The notes beneath the pieces were generated by a model. It ran no database searches. It worked only from the letters and a program-made list of their open reading frames with translations, and was not told the DNA's origin. The position numbers and the translations under genes were made by a program. A DNA stretch of 6,791 nucleotides from a bacterium (lineage in GTDB: Bacteria > Acidobacteriota > Blastocatellia > Pyrinomonadales > Pyrinomonadaceae). The stretch lies in the NCBI GenBank assembly GCA_029945985.1, contig JAQSDP010000092.1, positions 1 to 6,791 of the forward strand, given 5' to 3'. Positions 5,699-6,791 of this stretch are shown in pieces (the stretch's first letter is position 1; the number at the start of each line of letters is the position of its first letter).

Positions 5699-6791
5699 AA
5701 TCTGATCAACTCGGAGATCTTCACCGGCCGCGACTGTTCGATGCTTGTACGAGCCGCGATACCGGTTAGACATGACATCGCACCGGCGCGAGCGCTCGGC
5801 AGTCTCAAATGCTCGCCGAGATCTGCGTTACGGAAGATGACTTCACGAAGCCGGTCGTCTCCGCCAGCATGACCGCCCTTTATCTGCGGTACTTCAAGTT
5901 CCTCATGCTTCCCGAAATTCTTCGACAGGAAAGCAGTCGATTCCTTCTCAACCTTCCACGGCTGACGCTCGTAGTCGCGGATCTCCAGACGACCCTTCGT
6001 ACCGTTGAACGCCAGTCGATATCCCTCGAACGGCATTGCGGCGTTCAACGAATATGCCATGCTAGCTCCGTTCGAATACTTAACGATTGCTGACATGGAG
6101 TCGTAAATGTCGACGTCTGCCTTGAAAACGCATCCGTCGCGACTGTACCCGTCGGCGCTCTCGCATTCTGAATACAGCTTGGTTAGGCGGGCGTCCTTGG
6201 TCACATCCCAATAGAAGCTGCAATCCGCTTTGTGAGGACAAGCCCGGCAATTCGTGCTGCTAAATGCACCATTCTTTCCGTAAACGTTCAACGCGCCGTA
6301 GGCAGTAACCTCTAAAGGGTCGGCACCAAGCCACCAGTTGATAAGGTCGAAATGATGCGTCGACTTGTGGACCCAAAGGCTTCCGCCGCCAGACTTCAGC
6401 CGATGCCAACGGCGAAAATAGTCTGCACCGTGCCGCGTGTCCAGATACCAGTTGAAATCGACCGAAGTCACCTTTCCGATCTCCCCTGACGAGATCAGCT
6501 GTTTGATCTTTTCGTGCTTGGGAGCATAGCGGTAATTGAATGTGATGATTATGTTCTTATTGTGCCGCTTCTCCGCGTCCAACACCGATTGGCAATCCAC
6601 CGCCTCCGTCACCATCGGCTTTTCAGTGATGACTGTTACACCCTTCTCCAAGCCGCGTTTGATGAACGTATGGTGCGTCGAGTCTACCGTCGTAACCATC
6701 ACCAGTTCGGGCTTCGTTTTATCCACCATCTCGTCGAAATTTGTGAAGGTCGGACACTCTACGCCGATAAGTTTCCGACCTGCTTCGACCC
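5695..6791 (-). CDS. Gfo/Idh/MocA-family NAD(P)-dependent oxidoreductase, N-terminus cut by the window edge
   Basis: The reading frame stays open to the right edge, giving 364 visible residues; the internal Met at 6729 is not the real start. The first part is the second half of a Rossmann nucleotide-binding domain, with the family's STHH stretch and the EKP motif (visible residues 56-58). The GxGxxG dinucleotide loop must lie in the missing part, probably about 40-60 residues. The C-terminal alpha/beta domain has a GGGSLWVHKSTHHFD stretch resembling the family's usual GGG...H..D substrate-site motif. An unusual cysteine group (C-x2-C-x5-C plus two later Cys) sits in this domain. There is no visible export signal because the N-terminus is absent. 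Family members oxidise or reduce sugars and sugar acids; some relatives are glycosidases using bound NAD. The substrate cannot be read from sequence; the pectin context suggests a uronate, rhamnose or galactose derivative. Its stop overlaps the esterase start (ATGA). Confidence 0.92.
   Translation of the reverse strand, partial: VEAGRKLIGVECPTFTNFDEMVDKTKPELVMVTTVDSTHHTFIKRGLEKGVTVITEKPMVTEAVDCQSVLDAEKRHNKNIIITFNYRYAPKHEKIKQLISSGEIGKVTSVDFNWYLDTRHGADYFRRWHRLKSGGGSLWVHKSTHHFDLINWWLGADPLEVTAYGALNVYGKNGAFSSTNCRACPHKADCSFYWDVTKDARLTKLYSECESADGYSRDGCVFKADVDIYDSMSAIVKYSNGASMAYSLNAAMPFEGYRLAFNGTKGRLEIRDYERQPWKVEKESTAFLSKNFGKHEELEVPQIKGGHAGGDDRLREVIFRNADLGEHLRLPSARAGAMSCLTGIAARTSIEQSRPVKISELIRL

Noticed and set aside
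5699..5773. N-terminal extension of the esterase from an in-frame ATG at 5773
   Set aside because: It would bury the signal peptide behind 25 polar residues and overlap the oxidoreductase by 79 bp; the ATG at 5698 gives the same ATGA junction as the neighbours.

Overview
The window holds a compact, single-direction (minus strand) gene cluster that looks like part of a locus for degrading pectin, specifically rhamnogalacturonan. Base composition is moderate, four of the six proteins carry Gram-negative-type signal peptides, and two of the starts have recognisable Shine-Dalgarno sites. Together these suggest a free-living plant-polysaccharide degrader. An acidobacterial (Blastocatellia-like) soil organism is my best guess, with low confidence. 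Weak use of Shine-Dalgarno sites at the other starts means Bacteroidota or another phylum cannot be excluded.

In transcription order (right to left) the layout is: (1) a Gfo/Idh/MocA oxidoreductase whose N-terminus lies beyond the right edge (5695-6791); (2) a secreted SGNH/GDSL rhamnogalacturonan acetylesterase-like protein (4946-5698); (3) a secreted GH105 unsaturated rhamnogalacturonyl hydrolase with a long C-terminal extension (3036-4949); (4) a small secreted cupin (2545-3039); (5) after a 60-bp gap with a possible promoter, a GntR/FadR-type regulator (1735-2484); (6) a secreted GH43 glycosidase with a C-terminal concanavalin-A-like domain (112-1731). The first three junctions are all 4-bp ATGA stop/start overlaps, and the regulator and GH43 are separated by only 3 bp, so this reads as one operon with strong translational coupling.

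Inferred teamwork: the CE12-type esterase strips acetyl groups from rhamnogalacturonan. The GH105 enzyme removes the unsaturated galacturonate left at the non-reducing end by lyases (no lyase is in this window). The GH43 enzyme trims arabinose- or xylose-type side chains. The cupin may process the unsaturated uronate or a related product, and the oxidoreductase acts on an unknown sugar or sugar acid. The FadR-type regulator probably senses a uronate-derived catabolite. No transporter or lyase is visible, so the locus must extend to the right.

The leftmost 111 bp has no gene. It holds a near-perfect 26-bp inverted repeat around a 35-bp spacer plus a third, partial copy. It resembles a REPIN-type or MITE-like intergenic repeat and could act as a terminator for a convergent gene to the left. 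I see no tRNA, rRNA, CRISPR array, transposase or phage gene.
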